Positions 18,302-25,734 of a stretch of 64,000 bases of DNA are shown here, piece after piece (the first letter of the stretch is position 1; each line of letters starts with the position of its first letter). Both the position numbers and the translations under genes were made by a program. A model generated the notes under the pieces. The model searched no databases. It was not told the origin of the DNA and worked only from the letters and a program-made list of their open reading frames with translations. Origin of the DNA: Polaromonas hydrogenivorans (GTDB lineage Bacteria > Pseudomonadota > Gammaproteobacteria > Burkholderiales > Burkholderiaceae_C); the NCBI RefSeq assembly GCF_040105105.1, contig NZ_CP157676.1:62001-126000 (forward strand). Direction: 5' to 3'.

Positions 18302-18787
18302 TCACACCGGGCGAATACGCATCAGCACTTGATCAAACTCGACCAGATCACCGTCTCGCGCCAGGATCTCGACGACCTCGCCGTCTACACCGGCGGAGAT
18401 GGAGTTCATCAGCTTCATCACCTCGATGATCCCGATAACTGTGTTGCGCTCGACCTTCGAGCCGACCGAAACGAAGGGAGCGGCACCGGGTTTGGGCGAA
18501 CCGTAGAGTGTTCCCAGCATGGCTGCACGCACATCGACCAGATCGGTTGCGAGAGATGTTTTCGCCGCAGGGGCTGGCGGTGCAGCCGAGGTCAAAGGTT
18601 GCACTACTGGCCGAACCGTAGCCGGGGCAAATGAGGAACTTACGGCGGACGCCGGGAGCGCAGCAGAATGTGTGCTGTTGCGGCGAAGCGTGAGCTTGGT
18701 GCCATCGGTTTCTAGATGCAGTTCATCGAACTGCGATGCATCAAGCAACTGCAGTAGCCGCATGACGTCTTCGTGCGATAGGCTCAT
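18302..18787 (-). CDS. Biotin carboxyl carrier protein (AccB-like)
   Basis: Carrier for the carboxylase complex. The N-terminal 'VMRLLQLLDASQFDELHLE' and 'TKLTLRR' match AccB, a Pro/Ala linker follows (residues 42-76), and the biotinyl domain carries the modified lysine K125 in 'EVMKLMN'. 161 residues. Nine bases before the biotin carboxylase ATG, so carrier, carboxylase and transferase form one complex and one operon. First clear gene of the minus-strand block facing iclR. Confidence 0.92.
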   Translation of the reverse strand: MSLSHEDVMRLLQLLDASQFDELHLETDGTKLTLRRNSTHSAALPASAVSSSFAPATVRPVVQPLTSAAPPAPAAKTSLATDLVDVRAAMLGTLYGSPKPGAAPFVSVGSKVERNTVIGIIEVMKLMNSISAGVDGEVVEILARDGDLVEFDQVLMRIRPV

Positions 18788-18816
18788 GGAAAATACTCCT
18801 TGAAAGTGGGATTTAG

Positions 18817-19059
18817 TTAGGTTGGGTCGGCGGCGAACTCGCCTGGAGACCTGTGCCGTGGCAGAGAGCCGAATGCAGGGCGAATGCTTGCGGCTGTCTC
18901 ACAACAGGTGTGATGAAGCGGCATCCGACCGCGATACGCAGCGGGGATGCCTATGCCAATGGTCGATGAACCTGCGAAACGTGATGGAATTTTGATCCAC
19001 GCTGAATGCCGTCGGCTGAGCCGGGCACATTGCGTGACTATGCTGATACGCCGCACCAT
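18817..19059 (-). CDS. Small ORF in the iclR-accB divergent region, unrecognised
   Basis: 80 codons preceded by AGGAG six bases before the ATG, a better ribosome site than many genes here. The product is basic, with no signal peptide, membrane segment or family I recognise. The leader sequence before its ATG resembles the leader of the binding-protein gene at 20566-21720, so it may be the ruin of a first operon gene, or simply a leader ORF. Low confidence that it is a functional protein. Confidence 0.3.
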   Translation of the reverse strand: MVRRISIVTQCARLSRRHSAWIKIPSRFAGSSTIGIGIPAAYRGRMPLHHTCCETAASIRPAFGSLPRHRSPGEFAADPT

Positions 19060-19152
19060 CGTTGTCTCCTATCATTTAATTTATATTGCAAAAGGGGGGC
19101 TGGAACAAATTGTTGATTAACACCGCCTGAGGCGCTAGACTTACCTTGTAAG

Positions 19153-19169
19153 TTTTCTCCTGGTGAAAA
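19153..19169. promoter_or_regulatory. Candidate IclR operator
   Basis: TTTTCTCCTGGTGAAAA, an inverted repeat with one mismatch, nine bases before the iclR ATG and covering its ribosome-binding region. A perfect version lies in a decayed copy of this region at 21811-21825. Position suggests autoregulation and control of the divergent accB promoter. Confidence 0.5.
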
Positions 19170-19177
19170 GTAGCGTT

Positions 19178-19987
19178 ATGCGAATCTATAAAGTCAAAAC
19201 GATCCGGGCGCTTGATCGAGGCTTGGAAGTGCTGGATGTGTTGCAAACTTCACGCGCTGCGAGCCTGCATGAGTTGCACCTTGCGACGGCGCTGCCGAAA
19301 GCGACGCTTACAAGAATCATCGCAACACTGGAAACACGCGGATTGATATGGCAGAGGCTGGCTGACAACGCCTACATGCCCACGCACACGCTTTTGCCCA
19401 GAGCGTCGCAGATCAATGACGAAAACCATCTTGTTGAAGTGGCGTCTCCCGTACTCGAGCGACTATGCAAAAAAGTTGACTGGCCCTCGATCTTCGCAGT
19501 GCCGCGACTGGACTACATGGAAGTCATCGAAACCAACAGCCCGAAGTCGTATTTCTCAAACATCCCGCTTGGTCCGATCGGCTTTCGGGTGAACATGTTG
19601 CGTTCCGCCTCGGGCCGCGCCTACCTCGCGTTCTGCGGCGAACCCGAACGGCAAGCCGTGCTGCAACGTCTTTGTGCCAACGACGAACCGGGCGACTACC
19701 TGGCCAAGCGACCGTCAGTAGTGGCTCGGTTGCTGAAAGAAACCAAGCGCCTTGGCTATGGTCAGCGCTACCAGGACTTCGGCGGGCACTACAACTTGTC
19801 ACGGCGTGAATGGACCGATGGACGGGACTCGATCGCGGTGCCGGTTATCGTTGGATCTGATGTGGTCGCCGTCATCAATCTCACCTGGTTTCACAAGGTC
19901 AAAACTGTCGAACAGATTGTTGCGGCCCATCTTGAAACATTGAAGGATGCCTCGGCCGAGATCACGCGGCGGCTGATGGCTTCTTGA
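19178..19987 (+). CDS. IclR-family transcriptional regulator
   Basis: N-terminal winged helix (residues 8-65, 'ALDRGLEVLDVLQ', 'LHELHLATALPKATLTRII') followed by the IclR effector domain ('VPVIVGSDVVAVINLTW'). About 269 residues. I chose ATG 19178, which gives the normal IclR N-terminus, over a GTG at 19163 lying inside the palindrome. IclR proteins control catabolic operons in response to aromatic or keto acids. It is divergent from the biotin-carboxylase block and probably regulates it, which is inference from layout plus the palindrome. Confidence 0.88.
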   Translation: MRIYKVKTIRALDRGLEVLDVLQTSRAASLHELHLATALPKATLTRIIATLETRGLIWQRLADNAYMPTHTLLPRASQINDENHLVEVASPVLERLCKKVDWPSIFAVPRLDYMEVIETNSPKSYFSNIPLGPIGFRVNMLRSASGRAYLAFCGEPERQAVLQRLCANDEPGDYLAKRPSVVARLLKETKRLGYGQRYQDFGGHYNLSRREWTDGRDSIAVPVIVGSDVVAVINLTWFHKVKTVEQIVAAHLETLKDASAEITRRLMAS

Positions 19988-20092
19988 ATCGACTTTGTCG
20001 TATTTGGAATTCAGCTATCGATCCAATCTCGCTGAAATCGAGGTAAGCAATGTCATTGGTCAAAAGGACAGATTTTGCTAGGCGCTGTTGAT

Positions 20093-20460
20093 GTACGCGA
20101 AAAGTAGAATTCCGACTTTTTGGTCGGCATGGACAAAAACAAACTGAGCGATGAGGAGTAGATGCAGCTGGTTGTGGGCCTGAAGAAAACACCCGGCATT
20201 CGGATTGGATGCGAGGGCACTTGTCGCCGGTTTGATGTATGGGAGAAGATGCCGGTCCATGTATCAGCCAAGACTGACCTGGAGAATGTCTGCATCGACA
20301 GCACCCAAGCGATTCCCCTTCATAAAGGACATTGGCAGCACGGGCGCACTGCTGGCCGACAAGGGGTGAAGCCAATGCCCTGCTTGACTGGCTCGGACAG
20401 CGCGAGACAAGCGGCATTGATTCCACCCAAAGCCAATCGCAAGGAACAAAGAAGCTGTGA
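20093..20460 (+). pseudogene. Decayed IS5-family transposase fragment
   Basis: Broken reading frames still show IS5/IS427-type pieces: 'RRFDVWEKM', 'LENVCIDSTQA', then 'ALLADKG' and 'IPPKANRKEQRSCDWH' in shifted frames. Several stops and frameshifts interrupt it. It fills most of the space between iclR and the next gene. Confidence 0.6.
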
Positions 20461-20488
20461 CTGGCACCTTCACCGGAACGTCGGTCAC

Positions 20489-20532
20489 CATCCCGGAATC
20501 AGCGGTCACGTTGGTCCGGAATACTCACACAC
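20489..20532. repeat. IS21-like terminal repeat remnant
   Basis: About 40 bases containing CGGAATCAGCGGTCACG and GGTCCGGAATACTCAC occur again, inverted and with two changes, at 61598-61640. The pattern resembles repeated ends of IS21-family elements; no transposase is attached to either copy. Confidence 0.45.
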
Positions 20533-20565
20533 CAGACTTGAACCCGTGAGGTCTCGAAAACCCCC

Positions 20566-21720
20566 TTAATTGACAACCTTATTCTGTGTCCCTAGCAATA
20601 CTAGATCGACATAGGTCGAGCCAGTGCGGTCACCGGGGGCATAACGAACATTAACACCGCCGAAATCCCGATTATTCATGCTCTCAAGCGCCTCCAGCAG
20701 TTTTTCGCGGGTCAGCGACCTGCCTGCTTTTCGCAGGCCGTCGACCAGCACCTTAGCCTCGATGAAGGCATCAAGGCCATGGTAGGACGGTTCAGTCCCT
20801 GGCGCAAAGTGTTGCAACACTTTGCGGTACTCAGCAACTAACGGCACCGATCGGCGAGCCGGCGAAGGCACACCTTGAGACAGCACGATGCCGCTCGCCA
20901 TGTCTCCAAGCGCGGCCTGCAGATCCTCGATCCGAATTGCTGAAAAGCCAAACACCTGAGCAGAACCGCCAAGCGCACGGTACTGCTTTAGGACCTTCGA
21001 GAAGGGCTTGGGCAGGACCGCTACCAAGAGGGCTTTCGCACCGGCCGCATGGATACGCCGGGCCACTTCGGCTGGCTCGTCGCCAGCGCTGAAGGTGATC
21101 ACAGCTACGGGCTGAATGTTGAAGCGCTTGAGCGCCTCTACATAGGCCGCCTGACCATCCGGTCCGTAGGCTTCCTCACTTGCCAGCACGACAAACTTGC
21201 GTACGCCGATGGTGGTCTGGTGCTTGACCACAGTCGAGTTCTCATCGGTGAGCGAAATACGGACCGGGAATACATAACGCTGCACCGGGTCACGGGCCTT
21301 GTTGGAAAGCATGGTAGCCCCCACCAGGGGCACCATGGCTGCCTCAGCCTCCTTCATGATTACCGGTAACGTGTGGGTGCCGAAGGAGCCCATCAGAGCA
21401 AACACCTTGTCCTCGTTAATAAGCGCCTTAACCTCGGCAGCGGCCTGGTCGGCCTTGTAGGCATCGTCGCGGTCCTTAATCACGAGTTTGCGGCCATGGA
21501 TACCACCGGCGGCATTGACACTCGCGATATAGGCATCGGCTGAGCCAGTGCGCTGTTTCGCTATGTCGCCGAACACAGGGGAACTACTGGGCGTCACACG
21601 CCCGATCAGGATGGTGTCGACGCTGACGCCCAACTCATTGGCCCCTGCGACCGTTGGAGGCACCATCATGGCGAAACTAAGAACAGAAGAAAGAAGCTGA
21701 TAAATAAATCTAGGTGCCAT
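20566..21720 (-). CDS. Second Liv-type periplasmic binding protein
   Basis: Peripla_BP_6 protein of 384 residues with signal peptide ('SVLSFAMMVPPTVAGA', cleavage near residue 27) and the family blocks 'ILIGRVTPSSSPVFGD', 'NAAGGIHGRKLVIKDRDD' and 'AYIASVNAAGG'. It differs clearly from the binding protein at 9853-11079. No permease or ATPase gene is adjacent, so it is an orphan or uses the LivHMGF set at 5.4-8.6 kb. Its upstream region is a decayed copy of the iclR promoter region, suggesting a shared regulator. Confidence 0.85.
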   Translation of the reverse strand: MAPRFIYQLLSSVLSFAMMVPPTVAGANELGVSVDTILIGRVTPSSSPVFGDIAKQRTGSADAYIASVNAAGGIHGRKLVIKDRDDAYKADQAAAEVKALINEDKVFALMGSFGTHTLPVIMKEAEAAMVPLVGATMLSNKARDPVQRYVFPVRISLTDENSTVVKHQTTIGVRKFVVLASEEAYGPDGQAAYVEALKRFNIQPVAVITFSAGDEPAEVARRIHAAGAKALLVAVLPKPFSKVLKQYRALGGSAQVFGFSAIRIEDLQAALGDMASGIVLSQGVPSPARRSVPLVAEYRKVLQHFAPGTEPSYHGLDAFIEAKVLVDGLRKAGRSLTREKLLEALESMNNRDFGGVNVRYAPGDRTGSTYVDLVLLGTQNKVVN

Positions 21721-21860
21721 GATTCTTGTCTCTGGTTATTTAATCTGAATTTGGGCCAAATCAAATTGTTGATGAGTACGTGCCTAAGGAACCAGACTTA
21801 CTTTCCTTGTTTTCACCTGGTGAAATGGCGGGGTGCGGGAATCTGCAAAGTCAAGATGTT
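21721..21860. repeat. Decayed copy of the iclR divergent promoter region
   Basis: Aligns with 19060-19200: shared ATTTAAT, CAAATTGTTGAT, CCAGACTTAC/CTAGACTTAC and the leader AATCTGCAAAGTCAA that corresponds to the first iclR codons. A perfect palindrome TTTCACCTGGTGAAA sits at 21811-21825, where the iclR copy has TTTTCTCCTGGTGAAAA. The iclR reading frame itself is gone after about ten codons. Confidence 0.6.
21811..21825. promoter_or_regulatory. Candidate IclR operator, perfect palindrome
   Basis: TTTCACC-T-GGTGAAA, seven-base arms around one central base, upstream of the binding-protein gene that starts at 21720. Matches the candidate operator at 19153-19169 in sequence and relative position. 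Confidence 0.5.
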
Positions 21861-21890
21861 GACGTCAATGCTGATTTGGGGCCGCCTCAG

Positions 21891-21992
21891 GAAACGGCCT
21901 CGGGCGCAAAGGATGATCGCGCCCAGCGCAAGAAGGTCATGGCGCTGGCCCAGGCGCGCGATGTCGACGTGGTCTTGGTCACCGAGCTGACC
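21891..21992 (+). pseudogene. Resolvase/invertase N-terminal fragment
   Basis: About 34 codons with 'RKKVMALAQARDVDVVLV' followed by TELT, a block typical of serine recombinases just before the 'RWGRS' segment, which is missing here. It joins directly to a restriction-enzyme fragment on the other strand. Confidence 0.5.
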
Positions 21993-22095
21993 GGCTTACG
22001 ATCCTTGCGGTATTGGCGCATGGCGGCTTCAATGAACTGGGTGGTTTCCGTCTTCAATTCGATCGTGACCACCGGAATACCATTGAGAAACAACA
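21992..22095 (-). pseudogene. Type I restriction R-subunit (HsdR) fragment
   Basis: About 34 codons reading 'LVLFLNGIPVVTIELK' and 'MRQYRKDRKP', the conserved HsdR N-terminal nuclease block. It is cut on one side by an IS end carrying CTAG at the junction (near 22096) and on the other by the resolvase fragment. Confidence 0.6.
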
Positions 22096-22359
22096 CTAGC
22101 AGGCCGCTGAAATACTGACTGCGCCGGCGCAGCAACTGGCTTGAAGTGGTGTATTTTTGCGATTATTTTTCATATTTTGAAATCACACTGCCTTTTTGCG
22201 TTGCGGCTGGCGAGCTGAATCGTCCTTGCCGCCTTTTTTATCCACTTATTGCCTCTGCAGACGGATTTGTCCCAAGGTGCGCATACGCGTGAGGTTGTAC
22301 GCAGCCATCGTCAGCACAAACATCTGGTCCACCCGCTCCAGCCCGCGCACCATCACCTG
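22096..22359 (-). mobile_element. 3' half of an IS5/IS1182-type element
   Basis: Encodes the transposase C-terminus 'VDQMFVLTMAAYNLTRM' and 'RTLGQIRLQ', ending at the inverted repeat whose plus strand reads CTAGCAGGCCGCTGAAATAC. The same repeat starts the 5' half at 32232. The fragment begins at a CCAG, exactly the point where the 5' half stops at 33329. Confidence 0.65.
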
Positions 22360-22517
22360 GAGCAGGTGTGGCAGCAACTGCGCGACCGGCACCTGGCCAA
22401 CCGCTGCTATGACGGGTATGAGCAGATTGTGGATGCCTGCTGCGACGCTTGGAATGCCTTCACGCAAATCCCTGGTGCCATCCGCTCTTTGTGCTCCCGC
22501 AGCTGGGCAGTGCTGCC
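22354..22517 (+). mobile_element. 3' fragment of an IS630-family transposase
   Basis: Reads 'LEQVWQQLRDRHLANRCY' then 'IVDACCDAWNAFTQIPGAI', the C-terminal part of IS630 transposases just after the 'SPELNPAE' block. The element at 44681-45672 ends exactly at SPELNPA, so the two are complementary halves of the same family. Confidence 0.6.
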
Positions 22518-22552
22518 TTCAGCTTCGGTTATCTCATGACACGGGATTGGTA

Positions 22553-22858
22553 TTACCTGGCCGATGGCAACGTCCAGATTGATAACAACCATCTTGAGAA
22601 TCTGATTCGGCCATGGGCAATGGGGCGCCGGGCATGGTTGTTCGCAGGCAGCGAACTTGCCGGCCAGCGGGCCGCCATCATCATGAGCCTGGTGCAGTCG
22701 GCCAAGATGCATGGCCATGACCCGTGGGCCTATCTGCGGGACGTGCTGACAAGACTGCCAACGCATATGAACAGCCGCATTGAGGAACTGCTGCCACACC
22801 GCTGGCAACCGCAATCCTGAATCGGCGTAACGGTCAAGGTGCCGTGCCTAGACGCTTA
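22553..22858 (+). mobile_element. 3' end of an IS66-family element
   Basis: Transposase C-terminus 'VQIDNNHLENLIRPWAMG', 'WLFAGSELAGQRAAIIM', 'GHDPWAYLRDVLTRLPT' and 'IEELLPHRW' with stop near 22820, followed by the IS66-type terminal repeat CCTAGACGCTTAC ending near 22858. Confidence 0.75.
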
Positions 22859-23435
22859 CGCGCTTTGCGCCGATCGTCAGTGTCGGCTTAACTGCCAACC
22901 GAATTGATTTGCAGTCAACGGTCGTTCATGACCGGCTCTTGACGGCCCGATAAATTCGTTCGAATCGACAATGTGTGCGGTCGCCGAGCGGACAGTCGAG
23001 CTGTAGCAGTGACGCGCGCTTCGAGCGGAATCCTCGGAGTCAAAGAATGATGCGGTTCTTCAGCTGCAAAGCAGTTCGCGCATTTGAAATTTGATAATCC
23101 GGTTGATCTGCGCAGTCCGCAATGGACACGGCGTTGACGTCCAAAGCGTAAAGACAAAGTTGTTCGCGTTTCTTGTGGATAACGTTGTTGATGAGGAGAC
23201 AAAAATCCGTCTAAACCAAGTCCGGGCGCGGCTTTCTCAAGGCTGCCTGCATTTTACGCAATGCTGCTGGTGTGGCTATCCAGTGCGCGCGGGTCGCGCT
23301 TTTGATTGCCGGCGTCATTGACGCTTTCGCGCCCGTTCACCAATGCGTCAAAGCCTTGAGGAAACCGAACAACGAAGACGCGCGCTCCCTAGGGGCAGTA
23401 CGATACGTGCTGCTACAACTCTAGAAGAACCCAAA
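22859..23435. other. No gene recognised
   Basis: Between the IS66 end and the H-NS gene. A minus-strand ORF at 22915-23202 has no family features. One DnaA-box-like TGTGGATAA occurs near 23174. The last ~150 bases should hold the H-NS promoter; no clear -10/-35 pair can be chosen by eye. Confidence 0.4.
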
Positions 23436-23819
23436 ATGAACGAACTTGTCAAACTCCGCCAGCAAATTTTCGACATGGAAAAGCAGGCCGCTGAACTGCA
23501 GAAAAAGAACCGGCCTGCCGTGTTGACCCAGTTGCGTGAGCAAATGGCCGCCTACGGCATCACCACCGAGGAGCTCAGCCGTCCGGCGGCCAGGGTACAA
23601 AAGCCAAGGCAGCCACTGGCCAAAGTAGCGAGTCCGACAAAAGGCAAGAAGCCGGCCGTGCCGTCGCCCGCGAAATACCGCGGACCCGAGGGGCAGGAAT
23701 GGACCGGCCGCGGAACCGCGCCGAAGTGGCTCAACGACTTGCTCGTCGACGGCAAAACCCGGGAAGATTTCCTGATCGATCAGAACCGGGCCGCCTCTGG
23801 CAGCGCAGCAGCAGAGTAA
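23436..23819 (+). CDS. H-NS-family nucleoid protein
   Basis: Betaproteobacterial H-NS type of 127 residues: an N-terminal oligomerisation coiled coil ('LRQQIFDMEKQAAELQKK'), a Lys/Pro/Ala linker and the C-terminal DNA-binding motif 'YRGPEGQEWTGRGTAPKWL'. ATG 23436 gives the normal start; an upstream in-frame ATG adds 31 unlike residues. Plasmid H-NS proteins silence AT-rich or foreign DNA, which suits this IS-rich replicon. A clear terminator follows. Confidence 0.9.
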   Translation: MNELVKLRQQIFDMEKQAAELQKKNRPAVLTQLREQMAAYGITTEELSRPAARVQKPRQPLAKVASPTKGKKPAVPSPAKYRGPEGQEWTGRGTAPKWLNDLLVDGKTREDFLIDQNRAASGSAAAE

Positions 23820-23828
23820 ACAAACAGG

Positions 23829-23852
23829 CGGCCCGAATCGGGCCGTTTTCTT
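23829..23852 (+). terminator. Rho-independent terminator of the H-NS gene
   Basis: Stem CGGCCCG, loop AAT, stem CGGGCCG, then TTTTCTT, starting nine bases after the H-NS stop. Confidence 0.85.
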
Positions 23853-23963
23853 GTCTGGACAGCGCCATCCATACCGGTTTGCTTCATGAAGGTTGTGACT
23901 AACTAACCACTGACGCGCTCTGGAGCTCAAACTTTTCGAACAGAGCGCCCGGATCAACTGCCC

Positions 23964-24132
23964 TTAGCGCAGCACCAGCACGGGAAGCCTGCTTTCGATG
24001 ATGACGTTCTTGGTATGCGAGCCAAATACGAATTTTCCCACTCGGCTGCGCCCGTGCGTCACCATGACAATCATGTCGGCGCCTGCTTTTTCGGCCTCGT
24101 CAACGATGGTCTGATCGACCGTGTAGGACGTG
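23964..24132 (-). pseudogene. Universal stress protein C-terminal fragment
   Basis: About 50 codons including 'GADMIVMVTHGRSRVGKF' and 'FGSHTKNVIIESRLPVLVL', the conserved nucleotide-binding end of UspA proteins. The N-terminal two thirds are absent and the reading frame is lost upstream of about 24132. Confidence 0.75.
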
Positions 24133-24222
24133 CATGGATCACACGGTGCTGCGCATCACAGTTGAGTGACCACCGAACGGGCACCTACAGGCGGCAGCGC
24201 CATCGCCCTCACCAGGCAGTTT

Positions 24223-25095
24223 TCACACACTGCGTGGCCCTGCCCAGCAGCCACTCATCAAGCCTTCTGGCTTTCTCGCGGCCTGCACCTGCGCGCTGGA
24301 CTCCCAGGATTCGACCTGGACGCTCAAGCCGGCATAAACCCCATAGCCAACGCCTGCGCGGATTTCGTCGCCCGCCGAAAGACTCTCGCCGGCCTTGATG
24401 GAGCCATTTGCGTGGATGGATTCGCCGGACTTGATGCCCCAGCCAGCTTCCAAATGCATTCCGCCGCTGATGGTCCCACCGGCCAGGATACCTTGCCCGG
24501 CCCGAATGCTTTCAACGCCAACAATCGCGCCGCCAGCGCGCAGGCTCTTGCCGCACTCGACCAATCCCTGGACGATCAGGTTCTGTCCGACGAATGCGCT
24601 GCCTGTCAGTGACAGTTTGCCGTGGCAGATCAAATCCCAGGCGGCGCGCACATTGCCAGCGCAAAAAATGGCGTTCTGAACTTCAATGCCCCAATCGGCC
24701 CGAACGTCACCGCCGGCCTGGAGCGAGCCGTTGCTGTAAATGCTGCCCGCCACCCGGATGTCCTCTCCTGCCACGATGGCGCGACCGGCGCGCAGGCCGC
24801 CACCCGCCCGAATCGATCGACCGGCCTGGACGACTGTGTCAACATCGATCCCACCGCGAACCTCCAGGGCGCCAGCGTAGACAACAGCCTCGGCGTCCAG
24901 TGAATCGACGATCAAAACGGCGTTGGTTGGACCAAACTGCGTCAACAGCCAGCACGCGTCATCCACGCGCCCGGCACTCACGAGCGTATCCAAAGCTTCC
25001 TGGTAACCGCTGCCGTCTTCGACGTTGCGGACAAACCACCGAAAGCCGTCGGCGCAGGGACTCTTGGCCCTGAGAAATGTCTTTGTGAATTCCAT
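24223..25095 (-). CDS. Hexad-repeat beta-helix protein of unknown function
   Basis: 290 residues. An N-terminal globular part of about 75 residues ('KSPCADGFRWFVRNVEDG', 'DDACWLLTQFGPTNAVL') is followed by about 170 residues of six-residue repeats of the form G-x-I/L-x-A-G ('SIRAGGGLRAGRAIVAGEDI', 'SIKAGESLSAGDEIRAG'), predicting a left-handed or bactofilin-like beta-helix. No signal peptide. Repeats of this kind build filaments or act as acyltransferase or DNA-mimic folds; none can be chosen here. The ATG at 25095 follows TTGGA. It stands alone between usp debris and the Rnk-like gene. Confidence 0.6.
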   Translation of the reverse strand: MEFTKTFLRAKSPCADGFRWFVRNVEDGSGYQEALDTLVSAGRVDDACWLLTQFGPTNAVLIVDSLDAEAVVYAGALEVRGGIDVDTVVQAGRSIRAGGGLRAGRAIVAGEDIRVAGSIYSNGSLQAGGDVRADWGIEVQNAIFCAGNVRAAWDLICHGKLSLTGSAFVGQNLIVQGLVECGKSLRAGGAIVGVESIRAGQGILAGGTISGGMHLEAGWGIKSGESIHANGSIKAGESLSAGDEIRAGVGYGVYAGLSVQVESWESSAQVQAARKPEGLMSGCWAGPRSV

Positions 25096-25332
25096 TGCAT
25101 TCAATCCAATTTCGATGTGCGCTGCCAATGCACCTCGTGCATTCGCTGGTGCGCTGTTGATGAAGTCCGTTCATGCTGGCAGCCAATGCAGGAAAACCAA
25201 CACTTACTTGTGGGTCGAGCAGGGCGTTTTCCGGTAAAGCCAAAACTGCTCGCCCTGGCTCCAATGAGGTGTGGGTTAGGGCGTGGCGCGCTGGGTCTTT
25301 TCAGGCGGCCAGCTTGCAGGCCAGAGCGCGGC

Positions 25333-25734
25333 TCAGGTGGTGTAGTCGCCCGAGGCCTCGGGCTGAAACAAAATCGTCGCTACTTGGGCAGAGCGCTCTT
25401 GGCCATTGGGCACACGCCAACTGCAGACCTCCCCCAAGCGCCTGCCCACCAAAGCCGCGCCGATGGGTGAAAGCACCGAGATAAAGCCCAGCTCCGGCTC
25501 GGCGTCACAGGGATAGGACACCGTGACTTTTTGCCGAAGTCCAGAATCGCTGAAGATTATCTCGACCTGGGAATACATCGTGACGACGTCCGGGGCAATG
25601 TCGCGCGATTGCACGAGCTCAGCCGAGCGCAAGTCCATAGCCAAGGCCTCGGGGAGTTGCCCGCCATTGAGTTTGGACAATCGGGTGAAATCGAGTTCGG
25701 TGAGCATGCGCTCACCGGCGTTATTTGGATACAT
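25333..25734 (-). CDS. Rnk/GreB-like protein (nucleoside diphosphate kinase regulator type)
   Basis: 133 residues with the GreA/GreB C-terminal FKBP-like fold: 'KVTVSYPCDAEPELGFISV' and 'SPIGAALVGRRLGEVCSW'. The N-terminal helical part is short, as in Rnk, so it binds RNA polymerase rather than acting as a full Gre factor. ATG 25734 has GGAG seven bases upstream. A much longer in-frame extension upstream lacks homology and was discarded. Confidence 0.8.
   Translation of the reverse strand: MYPNNAGERMLTELDFTRLSKLNGGQLPEALAMDLRSAELVQSRDIAPDVVTMYSQVEIIFSDSGLRQKVTVSYPCDAEPELGFISVLSPIGAALVGRRLGEVCSWRVPNGQERSAQVATILFQPEASGDYTT

Noticed and set aside
17154..18332. 392-codon plus-strand ORF opposite the biotin carboxylase
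   Set aside because: Shadow of the ATP-grasp gene; no recognisable domain.
16899..18787. Carrier and carboxylase as the housekeeping accBC
   Set aside because: They form one block with a carboxyltransferase, CoA ligase and transporter under a divergent IclR; housekeeping accBC normally lacks these neighbours.
23160..23190. TGTGGATAA near 23174 as a second origin
   Set aside because: A single DnaA-box match without iterons, AT-rich segment or rep gene is expected by chance.
22915..23202. 95-codon minus-strand ORF upstream of H-NS
   Set aside because: No homology features and it overlaps the probable H-NS promoter region.
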